64,000 nucleotides of DNA, taken from contig JBPDWA010000004.1 in the NCBI GenBank assembly GCA_051295955.1, positions 124,001-188,000 of the forward strand, written 5' to 3'. Under the pieces are notes generated by a model that was not told the origin of the DNA, ran no database searches, and saw only the letters and a list, made by a program, of their open reading frames with translations. The position numbers and the translations under genes were made by a program. Source of the DNA: Enterococcus faecalis_A. GTDB taxonomy: Bacteria; Bacillota; Bacilli; Lactobacillales; Enterococcaceae. Positions 17,844-27,362 of the stretch are shown here, piece by piece; position 1 is the stretch's first letter; each line of letters starts with the position of its first letter.

Positions 17844-19124
17844 CTAATCCTCCTCCATCCAGACCAGCTGGCCGTCTACAAATGTCATCATAGTCGTGCC
17901 TTTTACTGGCCAGCCAACAAAGGGCGTGTTCACACCCATTGATTCAAAGCGTTGGTCATCAATAGCCACTTCTGATTCAAGATCAAATACAGCGATATCA
18001 GCGGCTGCTCCAATCGTTAATGTACCGGCTTCAAGCTCAAAGATAGCTGCAGGTTTGACGGCCATCCAATCAATCACTTGTTCTAACGTGAAAATGCCTG
18101 TTTCGACAAAGTTCGTATAAATCAATTGGAAGGCTGTTTCACTACCGACAATACCAAAAGGCGCTTTTAAAAACGATTGTTGCTTTTCTTCTAACCCGTG
18201 GGGCGCATGGTCGGTAGCAATACAGTCAATCGTGCCATCTAACAAGCCGTCAATCAACGCTTGACGATCAGCCTCACCTCTTAACGGCGGATTCATTTTC
18301 CAAAAACCATTGTCAGCCGGAATATCTTCGTCAATTAAAAGTAAATGATGTGGAGAAACTTCTGCAGTAACATGGATACCAGCTTTTTTAGCATTCCGAA
18401 TGACCCGTACGCTTTCTTCTGTTGATACATGGCACACATGGTAATGAACGCCTGTTTCTTTTGCTAGCGTAAGGTCCCGTGCGATTTGAGAAGCTTCAGT
18501 GGCACTTAAAATACCAGGCAAGCCTAATTTTTGAGCCACTGCTCCAGCATGCATAACACCGCCAAATAATAAGGATTCATCTTCGGTATGAGCAACTAGC
18601 GGCATCTTGAGCGCTGCAGCTTCTTTCATCGCTAAATACATTGTGCCAGCAGTTTGAACCCCGACACCATCATTGGTAAAAGCAAAAGCTCCGGCAGCCA
18701 TTAAGGCCTTTTGATCTGTTAATACTTCACTGCGCAAAGCTTCTGTAATTGGTGCGTATTGTAAGACTTTTACGACAGCATCTTTTTTGATTAACTCGTA
18801 AACGCCACGTAATTTTTCAGCGGTATCAGGGACTGGCTCCAAATTAGGCATCGCACAAACGGTTGTAAAACCTCCACGGGCAGCAGCTTTACTGCCAGTT
18901 TTAATCGTTTCTTTATGCGTAAATCCTGGTTCTCGAAAGTGGACATGAACATCCACTAACCCAGGGGCCAGCAATTGACCTTTTGCGTCGAAAACGTGTT
19001 CGAAGGCTGCTTCATCAAAAGACTGTCCTATTGCGTGAATGATGCCATCTTCCAGCCAAAGGGCTGCTTCAATTAATTGATTCCCTTTTTTTATTAGTTT
19101 ACCGTTTTTAATTAATGTTTTCAT
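17844..19124 (-). CDS. pyrC: Dihydroorotase
   Basis: Zinc amidohydrolase cyclising carbamoyl-aspartate to dihydroorotate. 426 residues: metal ligands in DVHVHFREPGFTHKET, the later His ligands in VAHTEDE and YHVCHVST, and the catalytic Asp in IATDHAPHG. This is the class I (Bacillus PyrC-like) type. Tightly packed between pyrB and carA. Confidence 0.96.
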   Translation of the reverse strand: MKTLIKNGKLIKKGNQLIEAALWLEDGIIHAIGQSFDEAAFEHVFDAKGQLLAPGLVDVHVHFREPGFTHKETIKTGSKAAARGGFTTVCAMPNLEPVPDTAEKLRGVYELIKKDAVVKVLQYAPITEALRSEVLTDQKALMAAGAFAFTNDGVGVQTAGTMYLAMKEAAALKMPLVAHTEDESLLFGGVMHAGAVAQKLGLPGILSATEASQIARDLTLAKETGVHYHVCHVSTEESVRVIRNAKKAGIHVTAEVSPHHLLLIDEDIPADNGFWKMNPPLRGEADRQALIDGLLDGTIDCIATDHAPHGLEEKQQSFLKAPFGIVGSETAFQLIYTNFVETGIFTLEQVIDWMAVKPAAIFELEAGTLTIGAAADIAVFDLESEVAIDDQRFESMGVNTPFVGWPVKGTTMMTFVDGQLVWMEED

Positions 19125-19132
19125 TCCCTCAC

Positions 19133-20059
19133 CTAAGCCTTTCCTTGTAGGATTGCTTCTAAAATTGCCATTCGCATGTAGACGCCATTACTCATTTGAG
19201 CAACAATCCTTGATTGAACACTTTCCACCAGCTCATCGGCTAGTTCCACATCACGATTTACCGGCGCCGGATGCATGATAATTGCTTGATTCGGCAACTG
19301 CTTGGCACGTTCTACCGTCAAGCCATACTCTTGATGATACATTGATTTTGAAAATATTTCTGTGCCATCGTGACGTTCATGCTGAACCCGTAGCAGCATC
19401 ATCACATCGACTTCTCCAACAATTTCGTCTAAAGGCAGATAATTGCCATAGACATCAAATTGCTCATCGTACCATTCTTTTGGACCTGAGAAGAAAATTT
19501 TTGCTCCTAATCTTTTTAAAAGTTGCATATTGGACTTAGCTACGCGGGAATGAGTGATATCGCCGACGATTGCGATGTTTAAGCGTTCAAAATGTCCAAA
19601 TTCTTCATAAATTGTCATCAAATCCAAAAGACATTGCGTTGGATGTTGACCGCTGCCGTCCCCGCCATTAATAATGGAGCATTGAATCGTTTTGCTTTGG
19701 ATTAATTGGTCGTAATAATTTTCTTGACCATGACGAATGACTGCTACATCGACACCTAGAGCCGACATCGTTAAAACTGTATCGTAGAGGGTCTCGCCTT
19801 TTTGAACAGAGCTTGTACTAGCTTCAAATTCAATGACTTCCAGCCCTAACTTTTTCTCAGCTACTTCAAAACTCTTATGAGTACGGGTGCTATTTTCAAA
19901 AAAGAGATTGGTCGCAAAGTACTGGCGCTGTTGAGGTGACCAGCTGGCACCTTTTTTAAATTCACCCGCTCGTTGAATTAACCCCATCACTTCTTGATCC
20001 GTTAAAGATTCAGCCGTTAAGAGATGTTTTAAACTAATGCGTTCAGATGTAATAATCAT
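19133..20059 (-). CDS. pyrB: Aspartate carbamoyltransferase catalytic subunit
   Basis: Transfers the carbamoyl group to aspartate. 308 residues with the carbamoyl-phosphate motif FFENSTRTHKSFE, GDGSGQHPTQCLLD, and the aspartate-side motif MHPAPVNRDVE. No pyrI regulatory subunit is present, as usual in Firmicutes; control is at the operon leader. Confidence 0.97.
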   Translation of the reverse strand: MIITSERISLKHLLTAESLTDQEVMGLIQRAGEFKKGASWSPQQRQYFATNLFFENSTRTHKSFEVAEKKLGLEVIEFEASTSSVQKGETLYDTVLTMSALGVDVAVIRHGQENYYDQLIQSKTIQCSIINGGDGSGQHPTQCLLDLMTIYEEFGHFERLNIAIVGDITHSRVAKSNMQLLKRLGAKIFFSGPKEWYDEQFDVYGNYLPLDEIVGEVDVMMLLRVQHERHDGTEIFSKSMYHQEYGLTVERAKQLPNQAIIMHPAPVNRDVELADELVESVQSRIVAQMSNGVYMRMAILEAILQGKA

Positions 20060-20072
20060 TCGTCATTTCCTC

Positions 20073-21353
20073 CTATTTTTCTTCGCTTCGTGCCTGTTCT
20101 GGTAAAATTAAATTCAAGGCAATGCCTAAGACAGTCGCCAAAGCCATTGATGATAGCTCAAAAGTTCCGGCCTTAAATACTAAGCCGCCAATACCGATAA
20201 CCAAAATTACTGATGCTACTAGCAAATTTTTCTTTTTATCAAAATTGATTTGATTGTCAATTAGAATCTTTAAACCGCTGGCTGCAATAACTCCGAATAG
20301 TACAAAGCTAATTCCTGATATGACCGGGTTGGGAATACTTAAAATCAAAGCACTTAATTTACCAACAAAACCTAGTCCAACGGCTAAGACTGCCGCACCA
20401 CCGATTACAAATACGCTATGAACGCGAGTAATCGCCAACACACCGATATTTTCACCATAGCTAGTGACAGGAGGCCCACCGACAAAACCGGCAACTATTT
20501 GTGCCAACCCATCACCCATCAACGTTTTAGATAAGCCCGGTTCTTGGAAGAAATTACGTTTCGTCAACTTATTTAAAACCATCAAGTGACCGATATGTTC
20601 CGTCATGGTTACAAATGCAATAGGAGCCATGGTTGCAATGGCGTTGATATAAAGTCTTGGTTGGTATTGAACAAATGGAATTTCAAAGCTAGGTACAGCC
20701 AGCAATGGCGCTTTAAAAATTGGTTCCACATCCACAATTCCAAAAGCCAATGCCACTAAGTAGCCGCTGATAATGCCTAACAGGATGGGAATTAGTCCAA
20801 AAAATCCTTTAAAAAACATATTATAAAAAATGGTCAAACCTAATGTAATCAAGGCTACAGCGATGTATTTAAAATCATAGTTGTTGTTATTGTACATTGC
20901 GTTGTTGGCTGCATTAGCGGCTAAGCCCAACCCGATTACCATGACTACAGGCCCGACGACAATCGGTGGTAAAATTTTATCTAACCAAGCTGAGCCGATT
21001 TTTTTGATGATCAATGAAACTATTAGATACACTAGTCCGGTCGTTACTGCTCCTTGGGCAATGGCAGGATAGCCGTCACTTTTCATCAACATCTGCATAG
21101 CTGCGATAAAAGCAAAGCTACTTCCAAGATAAGCCGGAATTTTTCCTTTTGTAGTAATTAAGTAAACCATTGTTCCTAGTCCTGAACTAACCAGCGCAAT
21201 TCCCGGATCAATTCCTACTAATATCGGCACTAACACGGTTGCACCAAACATGGTGAACAAGTGCTGCAAGCTAAGCCCGACCCAATGAAAGGCTCTAGGC
21301 TTGTCTTTAATATCTAATACTGCATCTTCATTTCTAAATGGCTGATTCTTCAT
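20073..21353 (-). CDS. pyrP: Uracil permease (NCS2 family)
   Basis: Proton-coupled uracil importer of the cytoplasmic membrane. 426 residues with about 12-14 membrane segments. NCS2 signatures include QHLFTMFGATVLVP near the N-terminus, the transport motif FVGGPPVTSYGENIGV with its conserved Glu, and SGISFVLFGVIAASG. It lies between pyrR and pyrB with 14-bp spacers, so the cell can replace de novo synthesis with uptake under the same control. Confidence 0.95.
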   Translation of the reverse strand: MKNQPFRNEDAVLDIKDKPRAFHWVGLSLQHLFTMFGATVLVPILVGIDPGIALVSSGLGTMVYLITTKGKIPAYLGSSFAFIAAMQMLMKSDGYPAIAQGAVTTGLVYLIVSLIIKKIGSAWLDKILPPIVVGPVVMVIGLGLAANAANNAMYNNNNYDFKYIAVALITLGLTIFYNMFFKGFFGLIPILLGIISGYLVALAFGIVDVEPIFKAPLLAVPSFEIPFVQYQPRLYINAIATMAPIAFVTMTEHIGHLMVLNKLTKRNFFQEPGLSKTLMGDGLAQIVAGFVGGPPVTSYGENIGVLAITRVHSVFVIGGAAVLAVGLGFVGKLSALILSIPNPVISGISFVLFGVIAASGLKILIDNQINFDKKKNLLVASVILVIGIGGLVFKAGTFELSSMALATVLGIALNLILPEQARSEEK

Positions 21354-21367
21354 GGCAATTCTCTCCT

Positions 21368-21910
21368 TTACTCTTTCCCTTTGCTGATCAAAATCCGATC
21401 AGCACCGTCTCTTTCTTCCATTTCTACAATAATCGCTTCTGATTTGGCTGTCGGGATGTTTTTCCCAACGTAATCCGCGCGAATCGGCAATTCACGATGG
21501 CCACGATCCACCAAAACTGCTAGTGAAATTCTTCTAGGCCGACCGAGATCCATCACAGCATCCATTGCTGCTCGAATGGTTCGACCGGTATAGAGGACGT
21601 CGTCTACTAAAATAACTTCTTTTCCTTCTAGTGAAACCGGTACATCAGAAGAATGTAATTCTGGCTCTGCGGTCAAGTTATCTTTCATGTCATCTCGATA
21701 CATGGTGATGTCTAGCTCTCCTACAGGAACTTCAAGTTCTTCTAATTGCTTTAGGCGTTGAGCAATGCGTCGAGCAATATAGATGCCCCGAGTTTTGATA
21801 CCAACTAACACCACATCTTGAATGCCTTTATTTCTTTCAATAATTTCATACGTGATCCGAGTTAATGCTCGCTTCATGGTTACTGCATCCACGACTTCTT
21901 TTCTTTGCAT
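21368..21910 (-). CDS. pyrR: Pyrimidine operon attenuation protein / uracil phosphoribosyltransferase
   Basis: RNA-binding regulator that, with UMP, binds the pyr leader transcript and promotes termination; it has weak UPRTase activity. 180 residues with the PRPP-binding motif VILVDDVLYTGRTIRAA and the basic surface typical of PyrR. First gene of the operon, directly downstream of a leader holding its own target and terminator. Confidence 0.96.
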   Translation of the reverse strand: MQRKEVVDAVTMKRALTRITYEIIERNKGIQDVVLVGIKTRGIYIARRIAQRLKQLEELEVPVGELDITMYRDDMKDNLTAEPELHSSDVPVSLEGKEVILVDDVLYTGRTIRAAMDAVMDLGRPRRISLAVLVDRGHRELPIRADYVGKNIPTAKSEAIIVEMEERDGADRILISKGKE

Positions 21911-22041
21911 GTATTTGCCTCCTTATTAACTATCTTAGCTTCATTGCTGTCTTGGGGTTCAACAATAATCTATTTATTCTATCAAGCATCACAAATTCTG
22001 AACGAAATCATTAGAAGATTTTCTGTGCTTTTTTCCAATAA

Positions 22042-22078
22042 AAAAATCCTCCTGCCCGTTGAAGGTAGGAGGATTTGG
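22042..22078 (-). terminator. Attenuator terminator of the pyr leader
   Basis: On the minus strand AAATCCTCCTACC and GGCAGGAGGATTT pair around a short loop and run into TTTTTATTGG. It lies about 130 bp before pyrR and is the terminator whose formation PyrR-UMP favours. Confidence 0.85.
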
Positions 22079-22159
22079 GTACAATTCAAGTATATAAAGA
22101 TACCATGCATCCCACACAACTTACTAACTGAGCGCACTCAGTGTTCATTTGCATGTTTC

Positions 22160-22192
22160 CTTCTTAGCCTCACGGGACTACATTTAAAGGAT
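22160..22192 (-). promoter_or_regulatory. PyrR-binding loop in the pyr leader
   Basis: The minus-strand sequence CCTTTAAATGTAGTCCCGTG, continuing GAGGCTAAGAAGG, matches the conserved PyrR-binding (anti-antiterminator) loop, whose core is AGUCC-N-G-N-GAGGCU, closed by a CCUU/AAGG stem. It sits between the promoter and the attenuator terminator, as in other Gram-positive pyr leaders. Only this one PyrR site was found: the other intercistronic gaps are too short. Confidence 0.85.
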
Positions 22193-22220
22193 TCTATTCA
22201 GTTCAGTATTTATTAAAATA

Positions 22221-22249
22221 AGTTTACCCTTTCTCTTTAAAAAAATCAA
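22221..22249 (-). promoter_or_regulatory. Promoter of the pyr operon
   Basis: Minus-strand TTGATT (22244-22249) and TAAACT (22221-22226) with a 17-bp spacer. The -35 box overlaps the 3' end of the rluD-like gene. Transcription would start near 22213 and give a leader of about 300 nt. Confidence 0.65.
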
Positions 22250-23151
22250 TGCTTATTTCGCAATTGCTGCAAAGTTTTTTTAAACAACTCTGGCAAAGGT
22301 GCTTCAAAAATCATTGCTTCTCCCGTCGTCGGGTGTTTAAAGCCCAGCAATTGAGCATGAAGAAATTGACCGTTACCTGTCAAGGTCTTTTTCGGACCGT
22401 ATAAGGGATCGCCAGCTAGCGGGTAACCGATGTATTTCATATGCACACGAATTTGGTGGGTGCGGCCTGTTTCCAGTTGTAACTCCACTAATGTATAGCC
22501 GACAAAGCGCTCTAAAACAGTAAAATGCGTCACCGCTGGTTTACCGCCTTCGACCACAGCCTGCATTTTGCGATCACTTTTTGATCGACCGATGGGAGCG
22601 TTAATCTCGCCTTTTTCATGAGGAATTTCTCCGTGTACTAGGGCAATGTATTTCCGCAAAGAGGTTTTATCTTTGAGCTGTTGAGCCAAAGAAGCATGTG
22701 CTTGATCATTTTTTGCAACCATCAATAACCCGGAGGTATCTTTATCAATACGGTGTACAATACCCGGACGAATAACATCATTGATTGAAGATAAGTGATC
22801 GGCATGATATAACAAGGCATTCACCAACGTACCACGCTCATGACCAGCTGCCGGATGAACCACCATTCCCTGCGGCTTATTTACCACCAGTACATCGGTA
22901 TCTTCATAAACAATATCTAAAGGAATTGCTTCTGGAAAAACGTCTAAAACAGTCGGTTCCGGAATAAAAATAATGATTTTATCGCCAGCATGGACTTTAT
23001 AATTCGCTTTAATCACTTGACCGTTTACTTGAATCTGTTGCTCTTTAAGCCATTGCTGAATCTGAGACCGAGAATGAGCGGGCAATAACTCACTTAAAAC
23101 CTTATCAATCCGCCCTTTTTCTTGCTGAATCGTCACACTAATTTGTTCCAT
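22246..23151 (-). CDS. rluD: RluA-family 23S rRNA pseudouridine synthase (RluD-like)
   Basis: Isomerises uridines in 23S rRNA. 301 residues: N-terminal S4 RNA-binding domain (about 1-70, SRSQIQQWLKEQQIQVNG), then the synthase domain with VVNKPQGMVVHP and the catalytic Asp in GIVHRIDKDTSGLL, and ETGRTHQIRVHMKYIGYPLAGDP near the end. Its start overlaps the end of lspA by 14 bp, the conserved lspA-rluD pairing of Firmicutes. It ends at the pyr promoter. Confidence 0.93.
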   Translation of the reverse strand: MEQISVTIQQEKGRIDKVLSELLPAHSRSQIQQWLKEQQIQVNGQVIKANYKVHAGDKIIIFIPEPTVLDVFPEAIPLDIVYEDTDVLVVNKPQGMVVHPAAGHERGTLVNALLYHADHLSSINDVIRPGIVHRIDKDTSGLLMVAKNDQAHASLAQQLKDKTSLRKYIALVHGEIPHEKGEINAPIGRSKSDRKMQAVVEGGKPAVTHFTVLERFVGYTLVELQLETGRTHQIRVHMKYIGYPLAGDPLYGPKKTLTGNGQFLHAQLLGFKHPTTGEAMIFEAPLPELFKKTLQQLRNKH

Positions 23152-23623
23152 TTCGGCCTTCCTTTGCTTTTTTTTCGTCTAATACGACGTAGATGAAGAT
23201 GCAAATCACACCGACAACTAACGTACTATCGGCCACATTAAAAATAGGAAAATTAATAAAATCCGTTTGAATCATATCAACTACATAACCTAAACGAACC
23301 CGATCAATAAAGTTTCCAACAGCACCAGCCAAAACAAAACTCAATCCTAAAGAAAACCAAATGCTGCGACGATAATTTCTTACTAAAAAATAGACAATAA
23401 CCCCGGCAACGGTCACAGTGACTACGTAAAAGAAGATCATCTTTCCTTCTAATAGACTCCAAGCAGCACCCGTATTTCGAAGATGCGTAAAAGAAAACCA
23501 ACCAGGAATAAAATCTTTCGTTGCTCCCAGAGGAATCAGTTCAACGGTTTTAAATTTAGTCCATTGATCTACCCCTACCAAAAGGGCACTTAAAATAAAA
23601 TATACTGCTAACAAATCGGTCAT
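23138..23623 (-). CDS. lspA: Lipoprotein signal peptidase (signal peptidase II)
   Basis: Cleaves signal peptides of prolipoproteins at the membrane. 161 residues with four membrane helices and the two catalytic aspartates in NFIDRVRLGYVVDMI and FNVADS. NTGAAWS is the conserved region after the first helix. The conserved N-terminal DQWTK motif is present. Starts 8 bp after the CBS-domain gene. Confidence 0.96.
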   Translation of the reverse strand: MTDLLAVYFILSALLVGVDQWTKFKTVELIPLGATKDFIPGWFSFTHLRNTGAAWSLLEGKMIFFYVVTVTVAGVIVYFLVRNYRRSIWFSLGLSFVLAGAVGNFIDRVRLGYVVDMIQTDFINFPIFNVADSTLVVGVICIFIYVVLDEKKAKEGRNGTN

Positions 23624-23631
23624 TCCTTTGC

Positions 23632-24324
23632 TTAAATAATGGTAGCTAAATCCCGCGGACGGACAATTCCTAATAAATTTCCGTTCGGGTTGCCGTTTTT
23701 GGTAATTAACACTGCTTCAAGACGCGGTTGTTGTTTAAACATTTGTTCCACATGAAAAACGGTGGTATCAGCAGCGACGAACTGATAATTACTACGTTTG
23801 TAATTCGTGCGCAATAACTCTCCTGCCGTCCGCCCTTCGATCTGAATAGTTCCCTGAGTACTTTCCACTGCTAGCCAAATTCCTAGTCCGCGAACGGTAA
23901 CTAGTCCTTTAAACGTTCCTTTTTCATAAATAGGAAATTGCGAGTATTGTTTGTTAGCCACAATCCGCAATAAATCTTTAATGGGCGTGGAAATTTCAAA
24001 CCCTGTCACTTTTTTTGCGTATTTCGGCACTACTTGCTCTGGTTCTAATAAAGCTTGTTCAATGGCTATAATTCGTTGCACGGCCCATTCGTTAGGTTCG
24101 GCAATCACAAAGTCACTAGCTATTTGTTCATGAACAATAGCATTACGCAATTGCGCCATCTGTAGTAAATCATCTTCAAACGCGGCGAATTGTCCTTTCT
24201 CTTTACGAGCAAAGCGCCGAGTCATTTCACTAAACCCCATGTTGCTAGGTTGATTCAGCTGTTCTCTTAGCCATTTTTCAATGCGGTTAAAACGACTTAA
24301 AAAGATTTCCGCTCGTTGACCCAT
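23632..24324 (-). CDS. CBS-domain protein with N-terminal helical domain
   Basis: 230 residues, soluble. Residues about 1-85 are helical (LRNAIVHEQ resembles a HEPN/DUF-type core), followed by two CBS repeats (about 100-230; ending ITKNGNPNGNLLGIVRPRDL). Paired CBS domains usually bind adenosyl ligands such as AMP or c-di-AMP. First gene of the row that continues into lspA and rluD. Ligand and partner are unknown. Confidence 0.7.
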   Translation of the reverse strand: MGQRAEIFLSRFNRIEKWLREQLNQPSNMGFSEMTRRFARKEKGQFAAFEDDLLQMAQLRNAIVHEQIASDFVIAEPNEWAVQRIIAIEQALLEPEQVVPKYAKKVTGFEISTPIKDLLRIVANKQYSQFPIYEKGTFKGLVTVRGLGIWLAVESTQGTIQIEGRTAGELLRTNYKRSNYQFVAADTTVFHVEQMFKQQPRLEAVLITKNGNPNGNLLGIVRPRDLATII

Positions 24325-24737
24325 ACCGCCTCTCCTTCACTATCTAAATTTGACAATCTTCATTCATTAACGCTTCAATAGTACTTTTCCGCTTTCCATG
24401 AACGCCTGACTATAAAATTTAAGCGTCTGAATAGAGTATATACTAAAAGGCGCCTGACGAAAAGAGCCCCCCGTTTCTTTCAGAATAGCTGAACATCCAC
24501 TACTAAAAAAGAAGTGGACCGTTATCATTTAGAAAGCTGTCCGACTTCCTTTATAGTAAAGAATAACTATCCGATGAAACACACTGCATTTCAGCAAAGT
24601 TGACACAACAATACAGCTTTCTATCGCTCTCGTTGCTCACACTTTATGTCGTGGTTTCGTCGCTTTTCCCTTGCAATCTCCTTTATCTTTCCCCTCATGA
24701 CCAGACGTAAGCGTTGCGATGGAAACATGTCAATTCC
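24325..24737. other. Gene-free stretch
   Basis: About 410 bp between fhs and the CBS-domain gene, both on the minus strand. I found no ORF, no strong hairpin with a T-run and no convincing promoter pair. Confidence 0.4.
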
Positions 24738-26408
24738 TTAAAAAAGTCCAGAAACTTGGCCTTGGTCATCTACATCCATTTTTAAGGCTGCTGGTTCTTT
24801 AGGCAAGCCTGGCATAGTCATCACATCGCCGGTTAGAGCAACAATAAAGCCAGCACCGATTTTTGGAACGAGTTCGCGAACGGTAATGTGAAAGTCTGTT
24901 GGCCGACCGATTTTTTTCGGATCATCAGAAAGTGAATATTGAGTTTTTGCCATACAAACCGGTAAATGATCCCAGCCATATTCTTTAAATAGCTGCAACT
25001 GCTTTTGTGCTTTAGGGGAAAATACAACCTCTTGTCCTCCATAAATCTCGGTGACAATCGTGGAGATTTTATCGCCCAACGAAAGTTCAGTGTCATATAG
25101 TGGTCGGAATTTTGGTGCAGTTGCTGCTATGGTCTTAACGACAGTTTGAGCTAGCGCTTTGCCGCCTGCTGGGCCATTTGCCCATACACTTGTTAACTCT
25201 ACGGGTACGTTCATTGTTTGACAGGCTGCTTTTAAAGCGGCAATTTCTGATTCAGTGTCTTGTACAAATTCATTGATCGCTACAACCACTGGCACCTGAT
25301 AGCGTTGCATATTTTGAATATGTTTGGCTAAATTCTCAAAGCCTTTTTGCAAAGCAGGAACATTTTCAGTCGTTAATAGGTCTTTAGCAACGCCGCCATG
25401 CATCTTCAATGCACGAATAGTTGCGACAATTACCACCGCATCAGGAGTTTTCTTCAGCGCTGGTACTTTAATATCCAAGAATTTTTCACCGCCAAGATCG
25501 CCACCAAAACCGGCTTCTGTCACCACGTAATCAGCTAGTTTTAAAGCTGTTTTAGTCGCTAAAATACTGTTGCACCCGTGAGCAATATTGGCAAAAGGTC
25601 CCCCGTGAATAAAGGCCGGCGTTGCGTAAATTGTTTGAACTAAGTTGGGTTTAAGAGCATCTTTCAATAGCAAAGCTAAAGCTCCGGCAACTTTCAAATC
25701 ACCAACAGTAATGGGCGCTTGATGCTGATCGTACGCCACGATAATCTTACTTAACCGTTTTTTTAGGTCCTCCAGATCAGCGGCCAAACATAAAATCGCC
25801 ATGATCTCACTGGCAACAGTAATGTCAAAGCCATCTTCTCGAGGCACCCCTTGAAACGGGCCGCCTAGCCCGACTATTACATGACGCAAGGCACGATCAT
25901 TTAAGTCTACTACGCGTTTCCAAATAACTCGACGGGTATCAATATTCAATGCATTGCCTTGCTGCAGGTGATTATCCAATAAAGCGGCCAACGCATTATT
26001 CGCTGTAGTAATCGCATGCATATCGCCGGTAAAATGTAAGTTTATATCTTCCATCGGCAGGACTTGGGCATAGCCGCCACCCGTTGCCCCGCCTTTAATG
26101 CCCATGACTGGTCCTAATGAAGGTTCCCGCAGAGCAATTACAGCCTTTTTCCCGATGGCATTTAGCGCATCGCCTAACCCGATGGTAACAGTGGATTTTC
26201 CTTCTCCAGCTGGCGTAGGATTGATGGAAGTGACTAAAATTAACTTTCCGGTTGAAGCGTTTGCTAACGATTGGATGGTGGGAAAATCAATTTTCGCTTT
26301 GTAACGTCCATATAACTCTAACGATTCTGCTGGTAATTCAATCTTTTGGGCAATTTGTTCAATGGGAACTAACGTCGCTGCTTGGGCAATTTCAATGTCT
26401 GTTTTCAT
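24738..26408 (-). CDS. fhs: Formate-tetrahydrofolate ligase
   Basis: ATP-dependent synthesis of 10-formyltetrahydrofolate for purine and formyl-Met-tRNA synthesis. 556 residues, full length. Features: TSINPTPAGEGKSTVTIGLG (P-loop-like ATP site), EPSLGPVMGIKGGATGGGYA, NFDRHV-equivalent NDRALRHVIVGLGG, and MTMPGLPKEPAA near the C-terminus. Monocistronic, divergent from the cold-shock gene. Confidence 0.97.
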   Translation of the reverse strand: MKTDIEIAQAATLVPIEQIAQKIELPAESLELYGRYKAKIDFPTIQSLANASTGKLILVTSINPTPAGEGKSTVTIGLGDALNAIGKKAVIALREPSLGPVMGIKGGATGGGYAQVLPMEDINLHFTGDMHAITTANNALAALLDNHLQQGNALNIDTRRVIWKRVVDLNDRALRHVIVGLGGPFQGVPREDGFDITVASEIMAILCLAADLEDLKKRLSKIIVAYDQHQAPITVGDLKVAGALALLLKDALKPNLVQTIYATPAFIHGGPFANIAHGCNSILATKTALKLADYVVTEAGFGGDLGGEKFLDIKVPALKKTPDAVVIVATIRALKMHGGVAKDLLTTENVPALQKGFENLAKHIQNMQRYQVPVVVAINEFVQDTESEIAALKAACQTMNVPVELTSVWANGPAGGKALAQTVVKTIAATAPKFRPLYDTELSLGDKISTIVTEIYGGQEVVFSPKAQKQLQLFKEYGWDHLPVCMAKTQYSLSDDPKKIGRPTDFHITVRELVPKIGAGFIVALTGDVMTMPGLPKEPAALKMDVDDQGQVSGLF

Positions 26409-26523
26409 TTTATACCTCTTTTCCCGAACTTTTTTAACAACCGATAAACATTTTGTTAAGTTAAATTTTATTATATCTTGATTGTTCTAAATTTTCCAGC
26501 AGGTTTTCACCTTTTTCTAAACA

Positions 26524-26552
26524 TTGACGTACAATCGTTTTATCCTTATAAT
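26524..26552 (+). promoter_or_regulatory. Sigma-A promoter of the cold-shock gene
   Basis: TTGACG (26524-26529) and TATAAT (26547-26552) with a 17-bp spacer, about 38 bp before the start codon. Confidence 0.85.
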
Positions 26553-26589
26553 GAAGCTAGTCTTTACTAATTAAAGGAGCGTGATTTGA

Positions 26590-26796
26590 ATGGAAAGAGG
26601 AATTGTCAAGTGGTTTGATAATAGAAAAGGTTACGGTTTCATTGTCTACAACAATGAAGATGAAATTTTTGTTCATTTCACAGCTATTGAAGAAGATGGT
26701 TTTAAATCATTAACTGAAAATCAAACAGTTGAATTTGAAATTATGGAAGGTTCACGCGGTCTTCAAGCTGCGCATGTTAAAAAAATAGAAGATTAA
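26590..26796 (+). CDS. Cold-shock domain protein
   Basis: RNA chaperone of the CspA family, 68 residues. RNP1 is KGYGFIVY and RNP2 is EIFVHFTAI. KWFDNRKG replaces the more usual KWFN at the first strand. ATG is preceded by AAAGGAGCG. Single gene with a strong promoter and terminator, consistent with high expression. Confidence 0.94.
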   Translation: MERGIVKWFDNRKGYGFIVYNNEDEIFVHFTAIEEDGFKSLTENQTVEFEIMEGSRGLQAAHVKKIED

Positions 26797-26800
26797 ACAT

Positions 26801-26838
26801 AAAATGAGGCAAAATGTAAATTTTGCCTCATTTTTTAT
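26801..26838. terminator. Bidirectional terminator between cold-shock gene and ebsA
   Basis: AAAATGAGGCAAAAT and ATTTTGCCTCATTTTTT form a 15-bp stem with a 4-base loop, with A/T runs on both sides. It serves the cold-shock gene and the converging ebsA gene. Confidence 0.9.
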
Positions 26839-27281
26839 TTTATCTTTTTATTCATCCCCATTGCTGAATCTTCAACGATGGGTCCTTGTAATGCTGTTTG
26901 CTTTTTTAAAGTCTCTAAAAACGCCTGCTTGCTTTTCTTGCCCATCAAAAATAACTTAGAGGCTTGTGCAAAATCATTTGAATAAATTTCAAGGCTTTTT
27001 TCACCAACTGTAATTTTCTGAATAGCTGACAATAAAATCACTTGATCACTAAAAGGGTTCATGGTTTTAATTATCAGTTGCTCCGAGCGGATCTCAAAAC
27101 GTCTTCTTAATCCAAGATAAGCGAAAAGAAAAAAGAAAACTAATACAATGTTGCTTATTAAATAAGGTCTTGTATACTCAAGAGCCAATATCAAGCTAAC
27201 AAATAAAATGGCAAACGTACAAGACCAGTAAATAATGGCGGTCGATAGTTCCGGCTGCCACCAAAATGCGTTCTTTTTCAT
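26835..27281 (-). CDS. ebsA: EbsA family membrane protein
   Basis: 148 residues with two N-terminal membrane helices (about 17-60) and a cytosolic C-terminal PH-like part. The N-terminus WWQPELSTAIIYW resembles EbsA, named from a locus affecting enterococcal binding substance on the cell surface. Context is decisive: an RNase H-like ebsB gene and a YbaK-type ebsC gene follow nearby, the same trio as in Enterococcus faecalis. Molecular function unknown. Confidence 0.75.
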   Translation of the reverse strand: MKKNAFWWQPELSTAIIYWSCTFAILFVSLILALEYTRPYLISNIVLVFFFLFAYLGLRRRFEIRSEQLIIKTMNPFSDQVILLSAIQKITVGEKSLEIYSNDFAQASKLFLMGKKSKQAFLETLKKQTALQGPIVEDSAMGMNKKIK

Positions 27282-27362
27282 AGAGTCCTCACTACTAACT
27301 ATTAAATATGATATAATAGTATCACATTTTTAAACATAACAAAATGAAAATAGAGGTAAAAT

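Noticed and set aside
21905..22216. 103-codon plus-strand ORF in the pyr leader
   Set aside because: It lies antisense to the PyrR leader, which has a full regulatory explanation, and has no ribosome site.
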